From assembly GCA_022446795.1 (NCBI GenBank), contig JAKVBX010000003.1, forward strand, positions 51,056 to 115,055: a stretch of DNA of 64,000 nucleotides. The letters run 5' to 3'. Position 1 is the first letter of the stretch; each line of letters begins with the position of its first letter. Shown here piece after piece: positions 54,191 through 62,087 of this stretch. A model generated the notes under the pieces. The model did not search any database and was not told where the DNA came from. It saw nothing but the letters and a program-made list of their open reading frames with translations. The DNA comes from Phycisphaerales bacterium. Its GTDB lineage: Bacteria > Planctomycetota > Phycisphaerae > Phycisphaerales > SM1A02. Made by a program: the position numbers and the translations under genes.

Positions 54191-55602
54191 TGATCCTGGC
54201 CGCCATGTCGATCTGGGCCACCGCCTGGTTGTTCCAACCCGCGGACCCGACGACCACACCACCAGCCAACACCAACGGACAGGCTGGCGAACCCGCACCC
54301 GACTCGACACCAGACGCCCCGCTGCCACGGGTCATCGTCTACCCGTCACGGCTGCATTCCATCGCGGGACATCTCGTCGAGGAATCACCGGACCGCATCA
54401 CGGTGCGCTCACGCACCGGTGAGACCCAGACCTTCGACCCGTCACTGATCTTCTCGATGATCCGGCTGCATGACCTGGATGAACCGGCACCGGCCATCGT
54501 CCTCCTGCAGGACGGGAGACGCCGGGAAGGTCTCCTCGTCGTGGACGGCTTCGATATCGTCCGCCTGCTCATCCATGACGTTCCCCACGAGTTCAAGCGT
54601 GAAGACGTGGCCCTGGTAAAGCTGCTCCCGAGCTTCCAGGAACGCTACGAGCAGTTGCGAGGTCGGCTGAACGAGGAAGACGTCCAGGCCTACCTGGGCT
54701 TCTGCCAGTGGCTGATGGACGAAGGGCGCCTCGAGGAAGCCGAGAAGGATCTCGAGAAGCTCATCCAACTCCATGACTCGGAGTTGGGCCGACGACTGCT
54801 GCGTCGTGTTCAAGCCCGCCTGGCATTGAAAGCCACGCGGAAGACCAGTCCCGAAACGAGTACACCGGCCCGTGGAAATGACATGCCGCCGCTGGTCTCG
54901 GACGAGGACGTGAACCTGGTGCGGGTCTACGAGATCGACCTGGACAACCCCCCGCGATTGCGTGTTCCCGTCACCACCATCCGATCGCTGTTCGACCGGT
55001 ACGGAAACAGCACCTTGCTGCCCGATGATGCCGCCGGCCGAGCGGCCTTTGCCAAGGCCGAGCCGGTCAAGATCGTCGAGGTCATGTTCGCCCTGCGAGC
55101 CCGCGACCTGTATGGCGACATCAAGGTCCTGACCGAGCCCGCTGTGCTGCAGACCTTCCGTACCCAGGTGCACGACACCTGGCTGCTGAACAAGTGCGGA
55201 TCAAAGGCCTGCCATGGCGGCTCCTCGGGCGGCCGATTCCGCCTGCATTCGAGTCGCCGCCCGGACGACCGAGTCCGCACGAGCAACCTCCTGACATTGA
55301 ATCGACTGGAACTGGATGGTCGCCGGATGCTCGACTGGTCTTCCCCGGAGGACTCGTTGACCTACCAGTACGCCCTGCCTCGTTCGGAGGCCCGGTGGCC
55401 CCACCCGGACGTCAAGGGCTTCGAGCCGGCCTTCAACCCCGGGGGGTCCCCCGCTCGTCGGGCCTGGAAGAAATGGGTTGAGGCCATGAATGACCGCCAT
55501 CACCGGGAGTGGCCGGTCGAGTACACGCCCTGGGCCCCTCCCGCGAAGGCTGCCCCGGATGCCCGGGACGATGCCGAATCGGCCCCGGTCGAGGACCGGT
55601 GA
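54187..55602 (+). CDS. Exported protein with CX4CH heme-like motif, unknown function
   Basis: The 471-residue product has a signal-like N-terminus (MMILAAMSIWATAWLF), a Pro/Thr-rich linker, a beta/helix domain starting VIVYPSRLHSIAGHLVEES, and a TPR-like helical stretch (LNEEDVQAYLGFCQWLMDEGRLEEAEKDLEK). The C-terminal part contains LLNKCGSKACHGGSSGGRF, a C-x4-C-H pattern resembling the start of planctomycete cytochrome-like domains, at about residue 336. The usual heme motif is CXXCH, so attachment is uncertain. It is coupled to the dehydrogenase by an ATGA overlap. Confidence 0.65.
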   Translation: MMILAAMSIWATAWLFQPADPTTTPPANTNGQAGEPAPDSTPDAPLPRVIVYPSRLHSIAGHLVEESPDRITVRSRTGETQTFDPSLIFSMIRLHDLDEPAPAIVLLQDGRRREGLLVVDGFDIVRLLIHDVPHEFKREDVALVKLLPSFQERYEQLRGRLNEEDVQAYLGFCQWLMDEGRLEEAEKDLEKLIQLHDSELGRRLLRRVQARLALKATRKTSPETSTPARGNDMPPLVSDEDVNLVRVYEIDLDNPPRLRVPVTTIRSLFDRYGNSTLLPDDAAGRAAFAKAEPVKIVEVMFALRARDLYGDIKVLTEPAVLQTFRTQVHDTWLLNKCGSKACHGGSSGGRFRLHSSRRPDDRVRTSNLLTLNRLELDGRRMLDWSSPEDSLTYQYALPRSEARWPHPDVKGFEPAFNPGGSPARRAWKKWVEAMNDRHHREWPVEYTPWAPPAKAAPDARDDAESAPVEDR

Positions 55603-55637
55603 CCCGCCAGAAGGCGTTCCCCCACGGGTCCATCCGC

Positions 55638-55643
55638 TACACT
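55638..55643 (+). promoter_or_regulatory. -10-like hexamer TACACT with a 29-nt leader
   Basis: TACACT lies 29 nt before the ATG at 55673; the leader contains GAGGAG as Shine-Dalgarno. A leadered counterpart to the leaderless sites. Confidence 0.4.
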
Positions 55644-55672
55644 TGCCGGCTCGACCCTTGCGAGGAGCACTC

Positions 55673-57607
55673 ATGAGACTGCGCCCTGTCCGACTCATTT
55701 CCGCGGGCCTCCTGGCCCTGTCCACCGTCTCGCTGACGTCCTGTGACGACGCCAACGCCGCTGCTCGGATGGAGGCTGCCGCCGCGATCAACCAAGCGGC
55801 CAGCGACACCTTCCTGGCCGGATCCAATCCGGCTGACCTGAAGCGGATCGTCGGACAACTCAAGAGCGTCTCGAACGGAACCAAGGAACAGATGGCGACC
55901 CGTGATCGGCTCCTGGCCTCCATCCAGTTGCACCTGGCCATCATCCAGATGAGCAAGATCAACGCGATGGAAGTCGCCATCCGCCATGACCTCCTCCGGC
56001 TGCGAGCCAAGGCGGACGTGGCTGCTCGGCTCTCGACCTTCGCCGAGACCCGCGAGCGCGCGGACACCCTGCAGAGTGCCGACCACCTGAATACTCGGCG
56101 AGACCAGATCTCGTCACAGCTTGAACAAGTTCGGCAGCAGACCTCCCAGATGGAAGAACCCGTCCGGATCACGATGGAGTTCCTCCAGGGTTCCGCCGAG
56201 GAAGTCGCTCGCCTGCTTCGCCAGGCCAGTCGCCTTCGCGAGGAAGCCGGACTGGTGGGACCACTGCAGCGATTCCCGAAGATCGAGGAAGCCATCGACC
56301 TGGAGCGGCAAGCCGACCGGATCGAGGCCGAGATGATGCGTAAGGAATTGACGCTGGAACTGGCCTATCGCCCGGCCAAGTCGATGTTCGATCGATCGCA
56401 GGTCGACCTCGAGGAGATGCTGGAGGAGATCAAGGCCGCCCACGGCTCCCTGCAGCAGTCCAGTCAACAGGCCAACGATGCCGCCGCACAGGCCCGGGGC
56501 ACGCTGAACACGCTCGACGCCGAGATCACATTGATGAGCAGGCAGATCTCGGACTGGATGTCCGGAGAATTGAGCCAGGCCTACGAACAGGCCAGCCGTG
56601 ATCTTCGCACCGCCAACGCGAATGCCCGCAAGGCCGGACGTGGTGGCGATGGTCGCCTCGCCAAGGACGAGGTGTCCCTGCTGACTGCCCGGATCGAACT
56701 GGCTGAGGCCGACCTGTGGACCACCCGCGTCCATGGACTGGACGAATGGATCCGGATGCTGGAACTGCTGGCCAGCAATGATGAAATGGGCAACCGGGAC
56801 GCCTGGAAGTTGGAAGCCGATGAGGCCCGCAGCCAGCGTGACACCGCGGCCGAAGAAGGCACCAAGGCGATCGACGCCGTCCTGCAGTCCGCCAGCCGGA
56901 CCTCGACGTTCCAGGAGATGCAGCCCAATCTCGAGGCCAACAAGGCCTACCTCGCAGGCGAGGCCATGCCGGCCCTGTCGACCACGACAGCGACGACCAC
57001 GAGAACGATGCCGCGGAATGATCTCGCCTCCAGCGGTGGCTCGAGTGCCGCCTCCTCCGCGTCCGCCCGGGGCATTGCGAGCAAGGCCTACGCCTCGCCC
57101 CAGGACCTGGTCGCTGCGTTCAACGCCGCGGCGAGTTCCGGCGATGGCGGGAAACTCATGCTCATCATGATGGCGTCCGCCACGAGTTCCTCCCCGGCAG
57201 TCGTGGAGCAGATGCGAATGAGCGGTCGAGTGCTGGAGTTGATTCTCGACATCCAGTCCACGGCCAAGGCCAAGTTCGGCGGCACCCTGCCCCCGGAACT
57301 GGAGATGGGCATGGGCATGCTGAACATGCTCTCGGCCATGCGACTGGACCCCTCTTCCATCGCGGTGAATGGAGACCGAGCCACCGTCAACATGAGCATC
57401 ATGGGCCAGTCCGAGCCCGGCGGCATGGTCAAGACGCCCGAGGGCTGGATGATCGATGGTGATGAAATGGCCGGCCAGACACCTGGATTCGATGGTGGTG
57501 CGATGGCCGTTGCCCAGTTGCAGGACGTCCTGACGAAACTGCAGAACGGCACGATCTCAACGCAGGATCAATTGAACCAGGCGATGAGTGGCATCGATAC
57601 GATCTAG
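55673..57607 (+). CDS. Coiled-coil lipoprotein of unknown function
   Basis: The 644-residue product has a signal peptide with lipobox LSTVSLTSC (Cys at about 24). A long helical, coiled-coil region rich in Ala, Glu, Arg and Gln runs to about 430 (SSQLEQVRQQTSQMEEPVRI, SLQQSSQQANDAAAQARGTL). A Ser/Thr-rich linker follows, then a small C-terminal domain with beta-strands (SIAVNGDRATVNMSIMGQ, PEGWMIDGD). It should be lipid-anchored at the envelope. GAGGAG lies 6 nt before the ATG. Its TAG overlaps the convergent queG stop by 3 bases. No family recognised. Confidence 0.65.
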   Translation: MRLRPVRLISAGLLALSTVSLTSCDDANAAARMEAAAAINQAASDTFLAGSNPADLKRIVGQLKSVSNGTKEQMATRDRLLASIQLHLAIIQMSKINAMEVAIRHDLLRLRAKADVAARLSTFAETRERADTLQSADHLNTRRDQISSQLEQVRQQTSQMEEPVRITMEFLQGSAEEVARLLRQASRLREEAGLVGPLQRFPKIEEAIDLERQADRIEAEMMRKELTLELAYRPAKSMFDRSQVDLEEMLEEIKAAHGSLQQSSQQANDAAAQARGTLNTLDAEITLMSRQISDWMSGELSQAYEQASRDLRTANANARKAGRGGDGRLAKDEVSLLTARIELAEADLWTTRVHGLDEWIRMLELLASNDEMGNRDAWKLEADEARSQRDTAAEEGTKAIDAVLQSASRTSTFQEMQPNLEANKAYLAGEAMPALSTTTATTTRTMPRNDLASSGGSSAASSASARGIASKAYASPQDLVAAFNAAASSGDGGKLMLIMMASATSSSPAVVEQMRMSGRVLELILDIQSTAKAKFGGTLPPELEMGMGMLNMLSAMRLDPSSIAVNGDRATVNMSIMGQSEPGGMVKTPEGWMIDGDEMAGQTPGFDGGAMAVAQLQDVLTKLQNGTISTQDQLNQAMSGIDTI

Positions 57608-58692
57608 GTTTCGACCGCACCGTCGCCGAGCTGAGCCAACACATCACGAGCGGTTGCTCGAACCAGTTCGTCTTCTGACGGATCCGCCGCCAATTGCGCC
57701 AGGCGATCCAGCAGATCCGGTGCCCCGCCGCCTCGGGCCAGGTTGCCCGCGACGATCACGGCATTCCGGCGCATCATGCCCAACTTGGCCCGTTTCATCG
57801 CCGAGGTCTCGAAGGCCCGGCGTCGATCCTCCTCGGTCCAGTCAAGAACCTCGCGGATGTCGAACGAAGCGCCAGCAGCGTCTCGCCCCTCCGAACGCGC
57901 CTCGTACTGGGCCTCCCGGGATGAAGAAGCCGTGCGATCCGTCGGTTGATTGTGTGGACAGGCTTCCTGGCAGAGATCGCAACCGAACAACCAGTCTCCC
58001 ATGCCCTCGTGGAATGCCGGGTCGATCCTGGTCCGATGCTCGATCGTGAGGTAGCTCACGCAGCGGCTCGCATCAACCGACCAGGGCGTGATGGCATCGG
58101 TCGGGCAGGCCTCGATGCAACGGGTGCACGTTCCACAGGGATCAAGACGCTCATCGCTTCCGGTCGGCTCGACCTCCAGCGTCGTGACGATCTCACCCAG
58201 CAGCAGCCACGATCCGACCGCAGGCTCGATCAACAGCGTGTGCTTGCCGATGGCACCAAGCCCCGCTGCAGCAGCCACCTCGCGCTCCAGGATGGGCGCG
58301 GTATCGACGCAGGCCCGGAAGACCTCCCCGGGGTGATCCGCCAGCAGGGCATCGGCAACACGATGCAGTCGCTTCTTCATGTACCGGTGGTAATCACGGC
58401 CACGGGCATAACGGGCGATGCGGCCACCACCGGGTGGCCGGTTGTCGTCCGACGACCCGTCGTATCGGTCCGCCACAACGATGACGCTCCGGGCCCCGGG
58501 GACCAGCTCCCGCGGATCCACCCGCACGTCGACGTGCTCGGCCATCCAGTGCATCTCCCCATGACGGCCTTCCGCCAACCACTCCTGGAACTGCGCCGCC
58601 GTGGGACTCCGCCTGGCCGGCACCACGCCAGCGGCAACGAAGTTCTCCTCGAGGCAGCGGTCGATGATCGGTTGTGCCGGACTGGTTGGCAT
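57604..58692 (-). CDS. queG: Epoxyqueuosine reductase
   Basis: Final step of queuosine biosynthesis in tRNA: reduces epoxyqueuosine with cobalamin and two 4Fe-4S clusters. The 362-residue product shows the cobalamin-region segment IARYARGRDYHRYMKKRLHR, the GLGAIGKHTLLI strand, the ferredoxin clusters CGTCTRCIEACP and GCDLCQEACPHN, and a C-terminal HEAT-like helical repeat. The start at 58692 is at the first homologous Met; the open frame to 59019 overlaps the helicase and is excluded. It follows the UvrD gene by 16 bp. Cobalamin use fits the class II ribonucleotide reductase nearby. Confidence 0.95.
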   Translation of the reverse strand: MPTSPAQPIIDRCLEENFVAAGVVPARRSPTAAQFQEWLAEGRHGEMHWMAEHVDVRVDPRELVPGARSVIVVADRYDGSSDDNRPPGGGRIARYARGRDYHRYMKKRLHRVADALLADHPGEVFRACVDTAPILEREVAAAAGLGAIGKHTLLIEPAVGSWLLLGEIVTTLEVEPTGSDERLDPCGTCTRCIEACPTDAITPWSVDASRCVSYLTIEHRTRIDPAFHEGMGDWLFGCDLCQEACPHNQPTDRTASSSREAQYEARSEGRDAAGASFDIREVLDWTEEDRRRAFETSAMKRAKLGMMRRNAVIVAGNLARGGGAPDLLDRLAQLAADPSEDELVRATARDVLAQLGDGAVET

Positions 58693-58708
58693 GATCCGAT
58701 TCCGTGGT

Positions 58709-60910
58709 TCAGGCCCCGGTATCGTCGTACTCGGCGCCGACGCGTTCGAGGCCGGCCTGCGCAACCAGCAGCGTCCGGGGACCGTATTCGTCGAAGTCGA
58801 TCGTAGCCGTCGTGCCGCGTGGCCGGGCCATGACCCGCTGGATCCGCCCGAGTCCGAACCGGGGATGCTCGACCTGGTCCCCCACCTTGAACAGGGTCGG
58901 CCCCCGCGGTGTCGAGGATGCCGTGTTCTGCCAGGGCTCCACGGGCATGACGACCTGGGCGTGTGCCGCGGGAATCTCGTCAAGGAAGGGACTGGACATG
59001 GTGCGATCACGCAGGCCACGATGAGTCCGCATCATCGCTCGAGTCATGAGCAGATCCAGGCGGGCACGGGTCATGCCCACGTAGCACAGCCGCCGTTCCT
59101 CCTCGAGGGACTCCGGATCCATCGCGGATCGCGAGTGCGGCAGGACGCCCTGTTCCAGCGCCGCCACCGCGACGACATCGAATTCGAGCCCTTTCGCCGC
59201 ATGAAGCGTCATCAGGGTCACGGCGCCTGACTCCGGATCGATCGCATCCGAATCACTGACCAGCGCAATGGACTCCAGCCAGTGCGCCAGTTGTCGATCC
59301 AGGTCCGGGAGGTTGCCCTCCTCATCTGGCTCGATGGGCCGATCGGCCGCTGCGCTCACGAGTTCCGACAGGTTTTCGACCCGGTCTTCACCATCATCGG
59401 TATTGACCATCGCTGCCTCGAGACCGGAGTCCCGCAGCACCATGGACACGACGTCTGCCAGGTCGAGCCCCAGCAGGGAACTCGTCATCGCCTCCCGCCA
59501 CCCATCGACCATCTCGGTGAACCGGGACAGCGCCTTGCGGGCACGATCGGTCAGTTCCGGAACGCCGGAGGGTTGTCGAATCGCCTCGCCCAATCGGCAG
59601 CCCGTGGCGGTGGCATGGGCCGCGACGCGATCAAGCGTGGTCTTGCCGATGCCCCGGGTCGGGACGTTGATGATCCGGCGAAGGGCGATGTCGTCATTGG
59701 GATTCAGCAGCAGTCGCAGGTAGGCCAGGGCATCCTTGATCTCGCGTCGTTCATAGAACGCCGTACCGCGTGCGACCACGTGGGGAATATCAGCACGCCG
59801 GAACGCGTCTTCCAGCACCCGGCTGAGGCTGTTGATGCGGTACAGGACGGCCATTTCCTTCCATGGCCGCCCCTGGGCCGCCGCGGCCCGGAAGTGATTC
59901 ACGATGGCCTCGGCTTCCTCGTGCTCATCGAGACAGGTCCGGATGGTGATCGGTGCCCCGTCGTCCAGCTGCGTATGCAGATCCTTGTGCCGGTGGGACG
60001 TGTTGCAGGAAATCAAGCCGGCCGCAGCAGACACGATGTGCCCGGTGCTTCGGAAATTCCGGCCGAGGGGAACGACGCGAGCCTCGGGATAATGCTCCTC
60101 GAAGTCGAGGATGTTCCGAATATCGGCGCCACGCCAACGGTAGATCGACTGGTCCGGATCACCGACCACGCAGATGTTGCGGTGGGATTGCGCCAGGCTG
60201 GAGGCGATGATGAACTGCGCGTGATTGGTGTCCTGGTATTCATCAACCAGGATGTACTGCCAGCGCTGCTGGAACGAGGCGCTCACCGAAGGGTTATCAA
60301 GGAGCATCCGAGCAACCAGTCGAAGGAGATCATCGAAGTCCAGTGCATCATTGCGCCGCAGGATGGCTTCGTAGCGGTTGTAGACCTTGGCGACCATGCG
60401 ATCGTTGAAGTCCGTCGCTTCCTGCTCGAAAGTCGCGGCATCAACGAGCCGGTTCTTCGCAGCGGAAATCGTCGACAGCACCGATGCCGGTGGCCAGTTG
60501 GACGTGCTCATGCCTGCGTCGGCAACCGCCTGCTTCGCCGCATCACGCTGATCCGTCGTATCCCAGATCGAGTAGTTCGGTGACACACCGGCCGCATCCG
60601 ACCAGATCCGCAACTGGCGAGCGCAGAACGCGTGGAACGTGCTGACCTGCATGCCGGCGGTGACGGTGTCACCCACGAGCGCGGACACGCGTTCACGCAT
60701 CTGCGCGGCAGCCTTGTTGGTAAAGGTCAGGGCGAGGATGCGAGCCGGATCGGTGCCCTCGGCAACCAGGTGAGCCACTCGCCGGGTCACCACCATGGTC
60801 TTGCCGGACCCGGGACCGGCCAGGACCAACAGCGGCCCCTCCAGCGTGGTGACCGCCTCCAATTGGGCCTCGGTGAGCCCTTCCAGTAGTTGCATCCCTG
60901 CTTCCACCAT
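58709..60910 (-). CDS. UvrD/PcrA-type DNA helicase
   Basis: Superfamily 1A 3'-5' helicase for DNA repair. The 733-residue product has motif I LAGPGSGKTMVVTRRVAHLV, motif II VDEYQDTNHAQF, motif III VVGDPDQSIYRWRGADI, and motif V TLHAAKGLEFDVV. The C-terminal tail HPRFGLGRIQRVM is the tudor-like PcrA end. The start at 60910 is favoured by TACCAT 8 nt upstream; an ATG at 60895 is the alternative. It precedes queG and faces the dcd-nrdJ unit divergently. Confidence 0.95.
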   Translation of the reverse strand: MVEAGMQLLEGLTEAQLEAVTTLEGPLLVLAGPGSGKTMVVTRRVAHLVAEGTDPARILALTFTNKAAAQMRERVSALVGDTVTAGMQVSTFHAFCARQLRIWSDAAGVSPNYSIWDTTDQRDAAKQAVADAGMSTSNWPPASVLSTISAAKNRLVDAATFEQEATDFNDRMVAKVYNRYEAILRRNDALDFDDLLRLVARMLLDNPSVSASFQQRWQYILVDEYQDTNHAQFIIASSLAQSHRNICVVGDPDQSIYRWRGADIRNILDFEEHYPEARVVPLGRNFRSTGHIVSAAAGLISCNTSHRHKDLHTQLDDGAPITIRTCLDEHEEAEAIVNHFRAAAAQGRPWKEMAVLYRINSLSRVLEDAFRRADIPHVVARGTAFYERREIKDALAYLRLLLNPNDDIALRRIINVPTRGIGKTTLDRVAAHATATGCRLGEAIRQPSGVPELTDRARKALSRFTEMVDGWREAMTSSLLGLDLADVVSMVLRDSGLEAAMVNTDDGEDRVENLSELVSAAADRPIEPDEEGNLPDLDRQLAHWLESIALVSDSDAIDPESGAVTLMTLHAAKGLEFDVVAVAALEQGVLPHSRSAMDPESLEEERRLCYVGMTRARLDLLMTRAMMRTHRGLRDRTMSSPFLDEIPAAHAQVVMPVEPWQNTASSTPRGPTLFKVGDQVEHPRFGLGRIQRVMARPRGTTATIDFDEYGPRTLLVAQAGLERVGAEYDDTGA

Positions 60911-60918
60911 GGTTCCTG

Positions 60919-60924
60919 ATGGTA
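60919..60924 (-). promoter_or_regulatory. -10-like hexamer TACCAT, leaderless arrangement
   Basis: On the minus strand TACCAT ends 8 nt before the helicase ATG at 60910, with only a weak AGGA between. Confidence 0.35.
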
Positions 60925-61077
60925 TCAGGCCCGATTGACCATGAGTCCGCAGCACCAAAATCGGCCCTCAAGGGTCCTCCAGACAGGTTTTCCACCGCGG
61001 TCGCGACAGGTTGAGCCGGTGAGACGAGGTGGATAAGGTCCGCAGCATGGGATGTTTACGCAGGTTCAGATTCGGAA

Positions 61078-61093
61078 TACCAAGATTGTGTGT
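61078..61093 (+). promoter_or_regulatory. NrdR box 1
   Basis: Matches the 16-bp NrdR consensus ACACWATATATWGTGT at 10 of 16 positions and at 5 of 6 of the most conserved ones. It lies 31 bp (start to start) from the second box, the usual tandem spacing. Confidence 0.55.
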
Positions 61094-61102
61094 GCGGCAT
61101 TG

Positions 61103-61130
61103 TTGCAGACACAAGATGTAGTAGTACGAT
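61103..61130 (+). promoter_or_regulatory. Candidate promoter TTGCAG-N16-TACGAT for dcd-nrdJ
   Basis: TTGCAG (61103-61108) and TACGAT (61125-61130) flank and overlap the second NrdR box, so repressor binding would block polymerase. The spacing is 16 bp. The predicted start site is near 61137. Confidence 0.5.
61109..61124 (+). promoter_or_regulatory. NrdR box 2
   Basis: Matches the 16-bp NrdR consensus at 12 of 16 positions, including all six most conserved bases (C4, A6, A8, T9, T11, G13). It lies between the -35 and -10 elements of the candidate promoter. Confidence 0.7.
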
Positions 61131-61141
61131 ACGACCCCTGT

Positions 61142-61270
61142 ATGGGCGGTCACGCTTCCAGGGGCCTTCAGCGGACATCACGTCCGTACCAGGGTCCCGC
61201 TGAAGAGGCACGCATCGCCTTGGTGGACTGGAGTGGGAGTGGGCAGAGGTGGATCGAAAGGTCTTCATGA
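61142..61270 (+). CDS. Candidate small ORF upstream of dcd (42 aa)
   Basis: A 42-codon frame whose ATG lies 11 nt after the -10-like TACGAT, so it could be read from a nearly leaderless transcript. Its stop overlaps the ATG of the next small frame (ATGA). The product is Arg/Gly/Ser-rich, with no recognised domain. An imperfect hairpin (61164-61174 with 61197-61209) lies inside it, so a structured leader RNA is an alternative reading. Evidence is only positional; it may be chance. Confidence 0.3.
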   Translation: MGGHASRGLQRTSRPYQGPAEEARIALVDWSGSGQRWIERSS

Positions 61271-61374
61271 AAACCGGGTTCAAGTCTGGCTGGGCCGCGA
61301 ACGAACGCGACACGACGCGTCCCGTCGCGATGACTGACCAGCAGACGTCCGGTATTCACATGAAGCAGACGTGA
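61267..61374 (+). CDS. Candidate small ORF directly upstream of dcd (35 aa)
   Basis: A 35-codon frame with AAAGG 6 nt before the ATG, overlapping the previous small frame by 4 bp and ending 6 nt before an in-frame ATG of dcd. The product, starting MKTGFKSGWAANERDTTRP, is polar with no signal or membrane segment. If translated it would couple expression to dcd. It may equally be a non-coding leader. No family recognised. Confidence 0.3.
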   Translation: MKTGFKSGWAANERDTTRPVAMTDQQTSGIHMKQT

Positions 61375-61408
61375 TTGGCCATGACGGGCCACTCGCTCGT
61401 CAAGCATG

Positions 61409-61416
61409 AAGGGAAG
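61409..61416 (+). promoter_or_regulatory. Shine-Dalgarno AAGGGAAG favouring the GTG start of dcd
   Basis: It lies 6 nt before GTG 61423; the in-frame ATG at 61381 has no such site. Confidence 0.55.
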
Positions 61417-61422
61417 TCACAG

Positions 61423-61995
61423 GTGGCGGTGCTCAGCGATCAACAGATTCTCGATGACATTCGCATCGAGCCCATGCACAACGAACAGTGTGCAGAAGGC
61501 GTCGTGTCCTATGGCGTCTCCAGCTACGGCTATGACGTTCGCGTCGGCACTCGATTCAAGATCTTCACGAACACCACGTCCGGTGGTGTCGCCGTCGTGG
61601 ATCCCAAGCGTTTCACCGATGACCTCTTCCTGACCGTCGACACCGCGGACAACGATGTCGACCATGTCATCATTCCACCCAACAGCTTCGCCCTGGCCGA
61701 AACGGTCGAGTGGATCGAAGTGCCCCGCGATGTGCTGGCCATCTGTGTCGGCAAGAGCACCTATGCCCGATGCGGTCTGGTGGTCAATGTCACGCCACTG
61801 GAACCCGAGTGGCGAGGCAAGGTCACCCTGGAGATCAGCAACACCACACCGCTTCCCGCGAAGGTCTACGCGAATGAAGGCATCGCCCAGATGATCTTCC
61901 TTCGTGCCGACAGTGTCTGCGGGACCAGTTATGCAGACCGACGCGGCAAGTACCAGGACCAGGAGGGCCTGACGCTGCCGCGAATGCTGCACTGA
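61423..61995 (+). CDS. dcd: dCTP deaminase
   Basis: Deaminates dCTP to dUTP, or directly to dUMP in bifunctional members, for thymidylate synthesis. With the GTG start the product is 190 residues and begins AVLSDQQI as family members do; the in-frame ATG at 61381 would add 14 residues. The active-site strand reads [32 protein letters not shown], which supplies the conserved Ser, Arg and Glu, and the C-terminus has [20 protein letters not shown], the substrate-closing tail. It precedes nrdJ by 92 bp, and both lie downstream of the NrdR boxes. Confidence 0.9.
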   Translation: MAVLSDQQILDDIRIEPMHNEQCAEGVVSYGVSSYGYDVRVGTRFKIFTNTTSGGVAVVDPKRFTDDLFLTVDTADNDVDHVIIPPNSFALAETVEWIEVPRDVLAICVGKSTYARCGLVVNVTPLEPEWRGKVTLEISNTTPLPAKVYANEGIAQMIFLRADSVCGTSYADRRGKYQDQEGLTLPRMLH

Positions 61996-62087
61996 AACGT
62001 TTTATTCACGATCACGAGACAACAACAGGAACGACTTCACGGACGAACGACCGAACCTGGAAGAGCCACGGAAGGCCAAGGTACGAC

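Larger units (their letters stand above)
60911..61422. other. Regulatory region between the helicase and dcd
   Basis: A 512-bp stretch with no established gene. It holds the helicase -10-like site, two NrdR-box matches (61078-61124), a candidate promoter, two candidate small ORFs and an imperfect hairpin (61164-61174 with 61197-61209). Confidence 0.6.

Noticed and set aside
61137-61422. Cobalamin riboswitch ahead of dcd-nrdJ
   Set aside because: Expected for a B12-dependent reductase, but no GCCACTG B12 box or typical core was found.
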